A program made the translations under genes and the position numbers. Under the pieces are notes generated by a model. The model was not told the origin of the DNA, made no database searches, and worked only from the letters and a program-made list of their open reading frames with translations. DNA of 64,000 nucleotides, from positions 124,001 to 188,000 of the forward strand of contig JAVSMW010000008.1 of the NCBI GenBank assembly GCA_032027005.1. Reading direction: 5' to 3'. The DNA comes from JAVSMW01 sp032027005. Its GTDB lineage: Bacteria > Bacillota > Thermincolia > Thermincolales > UBA2595. How positions within the stretch are numbered: position 1 is the stretch's first letter; every line of letters starts with the position of its first letter. Below are positions 17,035 through 25,402 of this stretch, piece after piece.

Positions 17035-18021
17035 TTATATTTCGTTAATGTATTTAAAAATGGCTAGGGCATCGTTTACACTCATAGCAGAGTCCCAGTG
17101 GCCTGTCAGTTTGGCTGCGGTTACGCCCAGTATATATGTCAGTAAAACTGCGGCAGGCAGAAAATATTTTTGGCGGCCAAGTTTGCCCAGGAAATTGTAT
17201 TCCAAAGTTCCCTTTACCGGGCAGCTGTTGATACAGTTCAGACAGCTGTTGCATTCAGGGCTGGTTACAGTCTTGGCGGAACTGACAATAAGGCGTCCCG
17301 GGCAGGCCCGGTCACAGGCGCGGCAATTGGTACATGTGTCAGGATCCCGTTGAATTCGGGCGGGACTAATCCAGGAAATCAGGCCCAGAAGGGCACCATA
17401 GGGGCACAAGTACCTGCACCAAAAATGATCTATAAATACCGACATCACAATAAGAAAGGTGAATACGCCAATTCCAACAGCCGAAATATTTAAGAAAAAC
17501 ATCAGCATTTTAACATCTGCCATAATGTTGTAGGGTGAGTACATGAAATTCTGGGCATCCATTGCCGACATCATTACAAAAACGCCGGCGATGAAGAGAA
17601 ACAACAATACATATTTCAGGCTTCTTAAGATAATATCCAGCCATTTGGGGACGGTGCTTTGTTTTAACCCCACCTTAGCCCGGACCAGACTGAGCAGCTC
17701 TTCCAGAAAACCGAAGGGACAAACCCAACTGCAAAAAGATTTCCTGAGCAGCAAAGACATCAAAAGAGCAATCAGCAGAACAGTTAAACCGGCCGGGTGA
17801 ACCGGGTCAAAAGTGCCTGTGCCTAACCAGGCCCTGAGACCCACTAAGGCGCTTACAGGCATGAAGCCCTCAACACCGGCAGGGCGAAGAGGACTGCCGG
17901 CGGCACCGGCGGTTTGTAAAAAGTTGAAGTATTCTATAAATTTCAAGCCGATGTAGATACTGGTCAGAGTAAATAAAATTTGCACTAACCTGCGGGGTTG
18001 TAAAAGGGTATTAAATTTCAT
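17035..18021 (-). CDS. 4Fe-4S membrane protein, NapH/YccM-like polyferredoxin
   Basis: This 328-residue integral membrane protein has about six hydrophobic segments and two Cys-containing loops (SFCSWVCPFG and CRYLCPYGALLG) typical of the NapH/CcoG/RnfB-like group. A double 4Fe-4S ferredoxin motif lies near residue 235 (CTNCRACDRACPG and CNSCLNCINSCP). Such proteins pass electrons from the quinone pool to periplasmic reductases or to assembly factors. No reductase lies nearby, so its partner is unknown. GAGAGGTGG (18028-18036, minus) selects the start at 18021, 17 codons inside the longest frame. A CRP/FNR-like palindrome lies upstream. Confidence 0.85.
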   Translation of the reverse strand: MKFNTLLQPRRLVQILFTLTSIYIGLKFIEYFNFLQTAGAAGSPLRPAGVEGFMPVSALVGLRAWLGTGTFDPVHPAGLTVLLIALLMSLLLRKSFCSWVCPFGFLEELLSLVRAKVGLKQSTVPKWLDIILRSLKYVLLFLFIAGVFVMMSAMDAQNFMYSPYNIMADVKMLMFFLNISAVGIGVFTFLIVMSVFIDHFWCRYLCPYGALLGLISWISPARIQRDPDTCTNCRACDRACPGRLIVSSAKTVTSPECNSCLNCINSCPVKGTLEYNFLGKLGRQKYFLPAAVLLTYILGVTAAKLTGHWDSAMSVNDALAIFKYINEI

Positions 18022-18154
18022 TAGCGCCGCCACCTCTCTGAGACATGTTAAACAAATCACAATCATGAACAAAACTCTTATGTATCATTTATAATTCTAT
18101 AGGTATTTTACCAAAATTCAACCAGTTTTTGTTATTAGCTATCTCACCAGAGAA

Positions 18155-18170
18155 TGTGATTTAACTCACA
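18155..18170. promoter_or_regulatory. CRP/FNR-family-like palindrome
   Basis: TGTGATTTAACTCACA has perfect half-sites TGTGA and TCACA around six bases, the CRP consensus. It lies 134 bases upstream of the minus-strand Fe-S gene and 52 bases upstream of spoVAEA. A redox- or effector-sensing CRP/FNR regulator is inferred; the controlled gene is more likely the Fe-S protein. Confidence 0.5.
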
Positions 18171-18221
18171 ACCAGAATAAATTACGACCTGTAACCGCAT
18201 AATATCAAGGAGGTGAATAAG

Positions 18222-18818
18222 TTGCCAGATGCTCGGAGAAAAGTCATTATCATTACCGATGGAGACAGGGTGGCCGGCAGGACTGTTAAAATTGCGGCTA
18301 AAAATGTTGGGGCGCGGGTGATTTCATTAACTACGGGAAATCCAACCCCGATCTCCGGGAGAAAAGTTGTCGAACTAATCAAACAAGCCCCTACCGACCC
18401 TGTCATCATTATGGTGGACGATAAAGGGACCTGCGGGTTTGGCAAAGGAGAACAGGTTCTCGAGTATGTGGCAAAACACCCTGATATTTGTGTTATCGGG
18501 GCAGTTGCAGTAGCCTCCAACACCAGCGGCACAGAGGGCATCAAGGTCGACGAATCAGTTACCAGGGACTGTGCCATAGTAAAGGGACCGGTCGATAAAC
18601 TGGGTAATCCGGAAAAACGGGGCAACAAATTTCTCGAAGGCGATACAGTTGATATTTTGAGACAGCTCAACATTCCCGTTGTAATTGGGACAGGGGATAC
18701 CGGTAAAATGGAATTTGCAGACGATTGTTCCCGTGGGGCACCAATCACCACCAAAGCCCTGCTGGAGATAATTAGCAGGAGTGAATGTAATGGCACAAAC
18801 AACCAGCACCATATTTGA
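18222..18818 (+). CDS. spoVAEA: Stage V sporulation protein AEA
   Basis: This 198-residue soluble protein is the SpoVAE/AEA type: VIIITDGDRVAGRTVKIAA at the start, then GNPTPISGRKVVELI and IMVDDKGTCGFGKGE. It belongs to the SpoVA system, but its biochemical role is not established. AAGGAGGTGA at 18208-18217 selects the TTG at 18222; a GTG at 18213 lies within the ribosome binding site. It overlaps spoVAF by 29 bases, so the two are coupled. Confidence 0.9.
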   Translation: MPDARRKVIIITDGDRVAGRTVKIAAKNVGARVISLTTGNPTPISGRKVVELIKQAPTDPVIIMVDDKGTCGFGKGEQVLEYVAKHPDICVIGAVAVASNTSGTEGIKVDESVTRDCAIVKGPVDKLGNPEKRGNKFLEGDTVDILRQLNIPVVIGTGDTGKMEFADDCSRGAPITTKALLEIISRSECNGTNNQHHI

Positions 18819-20427
18819 TGTCAGTAAAAAATATAACGAAAACCTGAGCATTTTAAAGGAACAGTTAGGTATCGGCAAGAGTTATGATCTCGGGCTGCGG
18901 GAATTTGAAATAGGCGGTAAAAAAGCAGCCCTTATTTTTGTGGATGGCTTGATTAAAGATGTGCCTCTGGTAGAAATTATGCAGAATTTTGCCGGCCTGG
19001 ACAGGGATGATATAGTTCCGGATACCCTGCACAAACTGGTCTCCAGATATGTAACTTATGTTAAGGCCTTGCCGACAGATAAACTGGAAGATGTAATCAG
19101 CAAGGTTTTATCAGGTTTTATTGCTTTAATAGTTGACGGGATGCCGGAGATAATTTTAATCGAAGCCAGGCAGTATCCAGGGCGCAATCCTGAAGAACCG
19201 GATATTGAAAGAGTTGTTCGGGGGTCACGGGATGGGTTTACGGAAACCATCCTGTTTAACACTGCTCTGATCAGACGCAGAATCAGAGATCCACGTCTGA
19301 GAACAGAGATGCTCAGTGTCGGGACAAGATCTAAGTCCGATATTTGTGTTGTTTATCTGCAGGATGTGTCTAATCCTGATCTGGTTGAAACTATAAAAAA
19401 GCGAATTAAAGATATAAAAATAGATGGCCTGCCTATGGCTGAAAAGTCTGTGGAAGAATTCATCACCACCAATAACTGGAATCCGCTGCCGCAGGTCCGG
19501 TATACAGAACGGCCCGATGTGGCTGCCGTCCATCTGCTGGAAGGCCATGTTCTTGTAATTGTGGATACTTCGCCAAGTGTGATCATTACTCCAACCACAT
19601 ATTTTCACCATGTACAGCATGCCGAAGAATTCAGGCAGAACGCTACGGTGGGAATTTACTTAAGGTGGGTTCGGTTTGCTGGAATCCTGATCTCCCTTTT
19701 TCTGATGCCATTATGGTATTTGGCTGCTACACACCCGGAACTGCTCCCAGCCTGGCTAAAGTTTATCGGTCCGTCTAAAATTGCCAAGATTCCTCTGCTG
19801 GGCCAGTTTATATCAGCTGAAATTGGCCTGGACCTGATCCGGATGTCTGCTATCCACACTCCATCACCTTTAGCAACGGCTCTGGGTATTGTGGCAGTAT
19901 TTATGCTCGGTGACGTAGCAATTAGTGTCGGACTTTTCAATCCGGAAGTAATCTTGTACCTGGCTGTATCAGCAATTGGGACTTTTGCCACTCCCAGCTA
20001 TGAACTGGCCATGGCCAATAGAATGTTCAGGTTTGGGCTGCTGCTGTTAGTCGGTTTATTGGGTTTACCGGGATTCATCCTGGGGATTCTGGGTATCATC
20101 CTGCTTTTGGTGTTTACCAGGCCTTTTGGAATTCCATATTTATGGCCTTTGATACCCTTTAACTGGCAGGCCTTAAAAACAATATTGGTCAGATCGCCAG
20201 TACCGCTGCAAAACTTCAGACCAAGCATCCTAAAGACCCAGGACCGGACCAGACAACCGGGGTTGAGCCCGGCCAGAAAGCCTGTGAGCCCAACCAAAAG
20301 GGAACAGCCGTCTGATCATGAAAGCCAGCACCGCAATGATACTGAAGGCAAAAAGCATTTTGGTCGAACCGGAGGCAAAGTGAAACGAAGTAAGCTTACA
20401 ATTCGACGGCATTCTAATAACAAATAA
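18790..20427 (+). CDS. spoVAF: Stage V sporulation protein AF, GerA-family
   Basis: This 545-residue protein resembles the A subunit of germinant receptors (GerA/SpoVAF). A soluble N-terminal half (to about residue 285) is followed by a membrane half with 4-5 segments (about 290-455). AGGAGTG selects the ATG at 18790. The last 80 residues form an extended basic tail rich in Arg, Lys, Pro and Ser, longer than in B. subtilis SpoVAF (about 490 residues). It overlaps spoVAEA and ends at a strong terminator. Confidence 0.92.
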   Translation: MAQTTSTIFDVSKKYNENLSILKEQLGIGKSYDLGLREFEIGGKKAALIFVDGLIKDVPLVEIMQNFAGLDRDDIVPDTLHKLVSRYVTYVKALPTDKLEDVISKVLSGFIALIVDGMPEIILIEARQYPGRNPEEPDIERVVRGSRDGFTETILFNTALIRRRIRDPRLRTEMLSVGTRSKSDICVVYLQDVSNPDLVETIKKRIKDIKIDGLPMAEKSVEEFITTNNWNPLPQVRYTERPDVAAVHLLEGHVLVIVDTSPSVIITPTTYFHHVQHAEEFRQNATVGIYLRWVRFAGILISLFLMPLWYLAATHPELLPAWLKFIGPSKIAKIPLLGQFISAEIGLDLIRMSAIHTPSPLATALGIVAVFMLGDVAISVGLFNPEVILYLAVSAIGTFATPSYELAMANRMFRFGLLLLVGLLGLPGFILGILGIILLLVFTRPFGIPYLWPLIPFNWQALKTILVRSPVPLQNFRPSILKTQDRTRQPGLSPARKPVSPTKREQPSDHESQHRNDTEGKKHFGRTGGKVKRSKLTIRRHSNNK

Positions 20428-20437
20428 GAATGAGAAA

Positions 20438-20465
20438 CGGGTGCGGGCGCGCACCCGATTTTTTA
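20438..20465 (+). terminator. Terminator of spoVAEA-spoVAF
   Basis: CGGGTGCG (20438-20445) pairs with CGCACCCG (20450-20457) around a GGCG loop, followed by ATTTTTT. Confidence 0.9.
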
Positions 20466-20578
20466 GAAAAATGGGCTGGAGTATAAAATGGGTAGGAGTA
20501 TAAAAAGTCAATTAAATGTTAATAATTAAAATGGTTAATTTTACTAAATATATAGACAAAAGGAGGTTTCATCTAAAA

Positions 20579-21565
20579 ATGCGGGCTAAAATTGGCATTC
20601 CCCGAGCGCTTCTATATTATTACTATTACCCCCTGTGGAAGGGATTTTTTCAGGCTTTGGGGCAAGAGGTGGTAGTGTCTTCCAAAACTACCAAGGCCAT
20701 AATGGACAAAGGCGTTAAGCAATCAGTTGATGATGCTTGTTTGCCGGTTAAACTTTTTTTTGGACATGTTCTGGATCTAAAAGACAAAGCAGATTATATT
20801 TTTGTTCCGCGGATGGTCAGTGTGGAAAAAAAGGCCTATATATGTCCAAAATTTTTAGGGCTGCCTGACATGATCAGGTACAACATCCCTGACTCACCCC
20901 AGATTATTGATGTTGCTGTGAACATGTCCAGGAAAGAAAAAAACCTGTATAAGTCCTTTGCTGAAGTGGGTAAGCTCTTTACCAACAACCCGCTGGCGGT
21001 CCGCAGGGCATTTCGACACGGAATTGATGAACTCGAAAAGTTTATCAGGTTAAACAGGCTGGGTTTTTTGCCTCATGAAGCCATAGAAAATATGGAGAAG
21101 GGATTAGTTACCCAGAATTTTGGGCCTCCTCAATCAGATGGGCTGACAATTGCCCTGATTGGACACGGCTATAACATTTATGATACCTATATCAGCATGG
21201 ATGTTATAGCAAAATTAAGAGAAATGGGGGTTCGGGTGGTAACCCCGGATAATCTTAAAGAAAGCCTGGTTGATGAAATGGCCGGGCAGCTGCCCAAAAG
21301 AATGTTCTGGACTTTGGGTAAAAAAATGATCGGTTCTGCTTTCCATTTCATGGGATCTGAGAGTATTGACGGGATAATTCATGTGGCATCCTTTGGATGC
21401 GGTCCCGATTCATTTACCGGAGAAATTATTGAAAGGCATCTGCGCCGTCAGGGCAATTTACCTTTTCTAAACCTTACCGTTGATGAACACACCGGCGAAG
21501 CCGGGGTCATTACACGCTTGGAGGCCTTTATTGATATGATCAGGTGGAGGAGTGCCGCACAATGA
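20579..21565 (+). CDS. 2-hydroxyacyl-CoA dehydratase-like protein, DUF2229 type (first)
   Basis: This 328-residue protein has the start IGIPRALLYYYYYPLWKGFF found in DUF2229/2-hydroxyglutaryl-CoA dehydratase-related proteins. Conserved Cys residues (DDACLPVKL; ICPKFLG; SFGCGPDSF) could bind an Fe-S cluster. In many Clostridia these parts are fused into one protein of about 1,400 residues with the activase domain; here they are split over three genes. AAAGGAGG at 20559-20566 selects the ATG at 20579, 21 codons inside the longest frame. It overlaps the next gene by four bases. The substrate is unknown. Confidence 0.75.
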   Translation: MRAKIGIPRALLYYYYYPLWKGFFQALGQEVVVSSKTTKAIMDKGVKQSVDDACLPVKLFFGHVLDLKDKADYIFVPRMVSVEKKAYICPKFLGLPDMIRYNIPDSPQIIDVAVNMSRKEKNLYKSFAEVGKLFTNNPLAVRRAFRHGIDELEKFIRLNRLGFLPHEAIENMEKGLVTQNFGPPQSDGLTIALIGHGYNIYDTYISMDVIAKLREMGVRVVTPDNLKESLVDEMAGQLPKRMFWTLGKKMIGSAFHFMGSESIDGIIHVASFGCGPDSFTGEIIERHLRRQGNLPFLNLTVDEHTGEAGVITRLEAFIDMIRWRSAAQ

Positions 21566-22674
21566 AAGTAACATTTGCCCACATGGGTCACATGCATATT
21601 TGTCTGAAAGCTTTGATAGAAAGTCTGGGTATGGATGTGATTGTCCCTCCGATGCCCAGTAAAAAGACTTTAACTCTGGGGACTCAGCATTCCCCGGAAT
21701 TTGCCTGCCTGCCCCTGAAGATCAATATGGGGAACTTTATTGAAGCCCATGAATTGGGTGCAGACACCATTCTTATGGCCGGCGGCATTGGACCGTGCCG
21801 GTTTGGCTATTATGCCCAGATTGAGCGTGAAATTCTGGAGGATTTAGGTTACAACATGAAAATGGTAGTTCTGGAACCGCCTCAGAAGCATATCTCAGAA
21901 CTGCTAGTCAAGATTAGGGAAGTGACAGGGGGCAAATCCTGGCTGGATGTAATCAGAGCCATTAAGTTTGCCTACCAAAAAGCTATGGCCGTAGACCAGA
22001 TAGAGCGGCAGGTGCACTGGGTCAGACCCCGTGAACTGGAACCGGGCAGAATTGAGACAGTTTTTAAAGCTGCTCTGAAGGCAGTTGATGAGGCCAAAAA
22101 TAAAAAGGAATTGGATCAAGCGGCGGCCCAGGCGGCTTCAGCCATGGAGCAAATTCCGGTGGACCGGACTCGAAAACCGATGCGGATAGGCATAGTCGGT
22201 GAGATCTATGTAATGCTGGAGCCTTTTGTCAATCTTGATATTGAAAAGCATTTGGGCAGGCTGGGAGTAGAGGTGGAAAGGTCAATCTACCTGAGTGAAT
22301 GGATAAATGACCACCTTTTTATGGGGCTCCTGAAAATTAAGGGCAGCAAAGAAGCCCGTAAACATGCCCCGCCTTACATCAATCATTTTGTAGGGGGGCA
22401 TGGTCAGGAAACAATAGGCAGTACTGTGATGTTTGCCAAACAAAATTACGACGGAGTCATCCAGGTTCAGCCTTTTACCTGCATGCCTGAAATCGTGGCT
22501 GAAAGCATTTTACCCACTGTCAGCAGGGACCTGGAAATTCCTACTTTTAGTTTAATAGTTGATGAGCATTCCGGGGATGCCGGGGTGCAAACACGGCTAG
22601 AGGCTTTTGTAGACCTGCTGGCCAGAAAAAAGGACCGAAAGGAGTCAGAAGATGCGCGGATACTTAGGAGTTGA
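21562..22674 (+). CDS. 2-hydroxyacyl-CoA dehydratase-like protein (second)
   Basis: This 370-residue paralogue-like protein starts VTFAHMGHMHICLKALIE and has Cys-rich motifs (PEFACLPLKI, GGIGPCRFGYYAQ, QPFTCMPEI) like the CoA-substrate-specific dehydratase family. The C-terminal motif LIVDEHSGDAGVQTRLEAF recurs in the previous protein as LTVDEHTGEAGVITRLEAF, so the two are related. It overlaps both neighbours and is clearly cotranscribed. Function beyond the family is not known. Confidence 0.75.
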   Translation: MKVTFAHMGHMHICLKALIESLGMDVIVPPMPSKKTLTLGTQHSPEFACLPLKINMGNFIEAHELGADTILMAGGIGPCRFGYYAQIEREILEDLGYNMKMVVLEPPQKHISELLVKIREVTGGKSWLDVIRAIKFAYQKAMAVDQIERQVHWVRPRELEPGRIETVFKAALKAVDEAKNKKELDQAAAQAASAMEQIPVDRTRKPMRIGIVGEIYVMLEPFVNLDIEKHLGRLGVEVERSIYLSEWINDHLFMGLLKIKGSKEARKHAPPYINHFVGGHGQETIGSTVMFAKQNYDGVIQVQPFTCMPEIVAESILPTVSRDLEIPTFSLIVDEHSGDAGVQTRLEAFVDLLARKKDRKESEDARILRS

Positions 22675-23629
22675 TGTTGGTTCTGTCAGTACCAACATAG
22701 TACTAATGGATGAACAGGAACAAGTAAGAGATAAACTGTATCTAAGAACTCAGGGCCAGCCCATCAAGGCAGTTCAGAAGGGACTTGAATATATTAGGAA
22801 CAAGATGCCTCAGAATATGGAGATTGGCGGAATAGGCACTACAGGAAGCGGTCGGCATCTGGCCAGTATTATTGTGGGGTCAGATTCGGTCAAAAACGAG
22901 ATTACCGCCCATGCTGTGGCTGCTTCTAACCTGGTGACGGGAGTTCAGACTGTCCTGGAAATTGGCGGCCAGGACTCCAAGATTATTGTTTTAAGAAATG
23001 GGGTAGTTGCTGATTTTGCCATGAATACTGTATGTGCAGCAGGCACAGGTTCCTTTTTGGACCAACAGGCCGGAAGGCTGAACATCCCTATCGAAGATTT
23101 CGGAGGCATTGCCCTAAAGTCAAATTCGCCTGTCCGGATTGCCGGACGGTGTTCTGTTTTCGCTGAATCGGATATGATCCATAAACAGCAGATGGGGCAT
23201 AACCTTTCAGATATCCTGGCAGGACTTTGTGAGGCCCTGGTCAGAAACTATCTAAACAATGTGGGAAAAGGCAAAGAAATATTAGGACCTATTGTGTTCC
23301 AGGGTGGGGTTGCGGCAAATGTAGGGATTAAACGAGCATTTGAAAAAGCCCTGAATATAGAGGTCGTCATACCCGAACATTATGATGTAATGGGTGCTGT
23401 CGGGGCTGCTATTCTGGCCCGGGATGCCGTCAGGAAATCGGGGCGGACTCAGTTTAAGGGATTCGGAATCGCCGAAGAAAACTTCGCCGCAACCAGCTTC
23501 GAGTGCGGAGACTGTCCCAATCTCTGTGAAGTCATCGAAATAACAGTTAATGACCAGGTCATGGCCCGCTGGAATGATAAATGCGGTAAATGGAGCAACG
23601 CTCCCAAAACCAGCAAGAAGATTTGCTGA
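22652..23629 (+). CDS. Acyl-CoA dehydratase activase, BcrAD/BadFG-type ATPase
   Basis: This 325-residue ASKHA-fold ATPase belongs to the family that couples ATP hydrolysis to low-potential electron transfer into 2-hydroxyacyl-CoA dehydratases. Visible motifs are GVDVGSVSTNIVLMD (phosphate-1), GIGTTGSGR, EIGGQDSKI (phosphate-2) and NTVCAAGTGSFLDQQ with the cluster-ligating Cys. After residue 280 comes an extra Cys-rich tail (ECGDCPNLCE...NDKCGKW), which in fused homologues begins the next domain. It overlaps the preceding gene by 23 bases. No dedicated dehydratase is adjacent. Confidence 0.85.
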   Translation: MRGYLGVDVGSVSTNIVLMDEQEQVRDKLYLRTQGQPIKAVQKGLEYIRNKMPQNMEIGGIGTTGSGRHLASIIVGSDSVKNEITAHAVAASNLVTGVQTVLEIGGQDSKIIVLRNGVVADFAMNTVCAAGTGSFLDQQAGRLNIPIEDFGGIALKSNSPVRIAGRCSVFAESDMIHKQQMGHNLSDILAGLCEALVRNYLNNVGKGKEILGPIVFQGGVAANVGIKRAFEKALNIEVVIPEHYDVMGAVGAAILARDAVRKSGRTQFKGFGIAEENFAATSFECGDCPNLCEVIEITVNDQVMARWNDKCGKWSNAPKTSKKIC

Positions 23630-23793
23630 CAAAAAATAAAACATACCGCAGAGGGCGCAGAGACGCAGAGTTTAAGAGACAAATGAGGGCCATTAAAACA
23701 GCCCTTGTTTGTCTTTCCATAATTATTTTTTACTGACAATAAATATCATCTGTGCTAAAATATGAGTATTATTAGGAAGGGAGTTTAGACGAG

Positions 23794-25152
23794 ATGAGTG
23801 AAACCAAGATATTTTTGACAGAAAAGGAGATGCCAACGGCTTGGTACAATGTAATGGCGGACATGCCTAATCTGCCGAAGCCGCCCCTGCACCCGGCCAC
23901 AAAGCAGCCGGTTGGCCCCCAGGACCTCAGTGCCATATTCCCCATGGAATTAATCAAACAAGAGGTCAGTACAGACCGCTGGATTGAAATTCCGGAAGAG
24001 GTTCAGGAAATCTATAAGCTTTGGCGTCCTGCCCCCTTATACAGGGCTCATAGGCTGGAAAAAGCTTTGGATACTCCTGCCAAAATATATTACAAATATG
24101 AAGGGGTCAGCCCTGCCGGCAGCCATAAGCCTAATACAGCTATTCCCCAGGCTTATTATAATAAGCAGGCCGGGATTAAACGGCTGTCCACCGAAACCGG
24201 AGCAGGACAGTGGGGCAGCGCATTGAGCCTCGCCTGTAAGTTCTTTGGTTTAGAATGTACAGTATATATGGTCAAGGTCAGCTATCATCAAAAGCCTTAC
24301 CGCCGCATTTTTATGCAGACCTATGGAGCCGAGGTAATTCCCAGTCCCAGTAACCTGACAGAGTCAGGACGGCAATTATTGAACATTGACCCCGATTCTC
24401 TGGGCAGTCTGGGTATCGCCATCAGTGAGGCTGTGGAAGACGCTGCTAAACGTGAAGATACCAATTATGCTTTAGGCAGCGTGTTAAATCATGTCATTAT
24501 TCACCAGTCTGTTATCGGATTGGAAGCCAAAGCCCAACTTGAAAAAGTCGGAGATTATCCTGACGTTGTTATTGGCTGCTGTGGCGGTGGCAGCAACTTT
24601 GCCGGCATCTCGTTCCCCTTTGTGCATGATAAACTTGTTAATGGGACCAAGGTAAGAGCAATTGCTGCCGAACCTGCTGCCTGCCCGACGCTGACTAAAG
24701 GGAAATTCGCTTATGATTACGGCGATACTGCCGGTATCGTGCCCATACTCAACATGTATACCCTGGGTCATGACTTTATGCCGCCGGGAATTCATGCAGG
24801 CGGCCTGCGCTATCACGGGGATTCGACACTGGTCAGCCAGCTTTTCCATGATGGGATTATCGAAGCTAAATCAGCAAAGCAGACTGCCTGCTTTGAGGCA
24901 GCTCAGATATTTGCCCAAAGTGAAGGTATTTTACCGGCCCCGGAATCTTCCCATGCCATCAGAGTTGCCATTGATGAAGCTCTCAAATGTAAGGAAGCCG
25001 GGGAAGCCAAAACTATTCTATTCTGCCTGAGCGGCAATGGTTACCTGGATCTCCCGTCCTATGACGCTTATGTCAACGGGAAACTCGAAGATATCGAGTA
25101 CTCTGATGATTTGATTGAAGAATCTTTGAAAAAGCTACCCGTAACGGAGTAA
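23794..25152 (+). CDS. trpB2: TrpB2-type tryptophan synthase beta chain
   Basis: This 452-residue PLP enzyme converts indole and serine to tryptophan. PLP-Lys lies in [11 protein letters not shown] (about residue 113), and phosphate-binding CCGGGSNF and the [10 protein letters not shown] loop are present. The N-terminal extension and longer body are typical of the TrpB2 group, which usually does not pair with TrpA. A standard trpB-trpA pair exists at 60669-62675, so this is a second, stand-alone copy, perhaps for indole salvage. It is monocistronic between a repeat-containing spacer and a terminator. Confidence 0.9.
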   Translation: MSETKIFLTEKEMPTAWYNVMADMPNLPKPPLHPATKQPVGPQDLSAIFPMELIKQEVSTDRWIEIPEEVQEIYKLWRPAPLYRAHRLEKALDTPAKIYYKYEGVSPAGSHKPNTAIPQAYYNKQAGIKRLSTETGAGQWGSALSLACKFFGLECTVYMVKVSYHQKPYRRIFMQTYGAEVIPSPSNLTESGRQLLNIDPDSLGSLGIAISEAVEDAAKREDTNYALGSVLNHVIIHQSVIGLEAKAQLEKVGDYPDVVIGCCGGGSNFAGISFPFVHDKLVNGTKVRAIAAEPAACPTLTKGKFAYDYGDTAGIVPILNMYTLGHDFMPPGIHAGGLRYHGDSTLVSQLFHDGIIEAKSAKQTACFEAAQIFAQSEGILPAPESSHAIRVAIDEALKCKEAGEAKTILFCLSGNGYLDLPSYDAYVNGKLEDIEYSDDLIEESLKKLPVTE

Positions 25153-25176
25153 AAAGTGTTTGAAAACTGCCAGCAT

Positions 25177-25210
25177 AAAACGCAGAGTTTAATCTCTGCG
25201 TTTCTGTTTG
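25177..25210 (+). terminator. Terminator after trpB2
   Basis: AAAACGCAGAG (25177-25187) pairs with CTCTGCGTTT (25194-25203) around TTTAAT; TCTGTTT follows. The stem is made of the CGCAGAG motif that recurs elsewhere in the window. Confidence 0.75.
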
Positions 25211-25319
25211 GGAAATAAACGTATACCGTATTACAAGTTATTAATTTTTATGTAAAATAGCTTGACTTCCCGGTCAGTTTGGCAGAAAATAAATGTAAAT
25301 ATATTTTAAACGACCACAT

Positions 25320-25359
25320 GTTTGCGGCCGTTCAGATTTCCGGCTGTAAACTTTTTTTT
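25320..25359 (+). terminator. Terminator-like hairpin in the ilvE leader
   Basis: GTTTGCGGCCG (25320-25330) pairs imperfectly with CCGGCTGTAAAC (25340-25351), followed by eight T. It lies only 44 bases before ilvE and 117 bases after the trpB2 terminator, so it would stop transcripts that start in this spacer. That suggests attenuation. Confidence 0.6.
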
Positions 25360-25402
25360 AGCTTATTTTACTTAATTGTTTTCATACAAGGAGGAGAATT
25401 TT

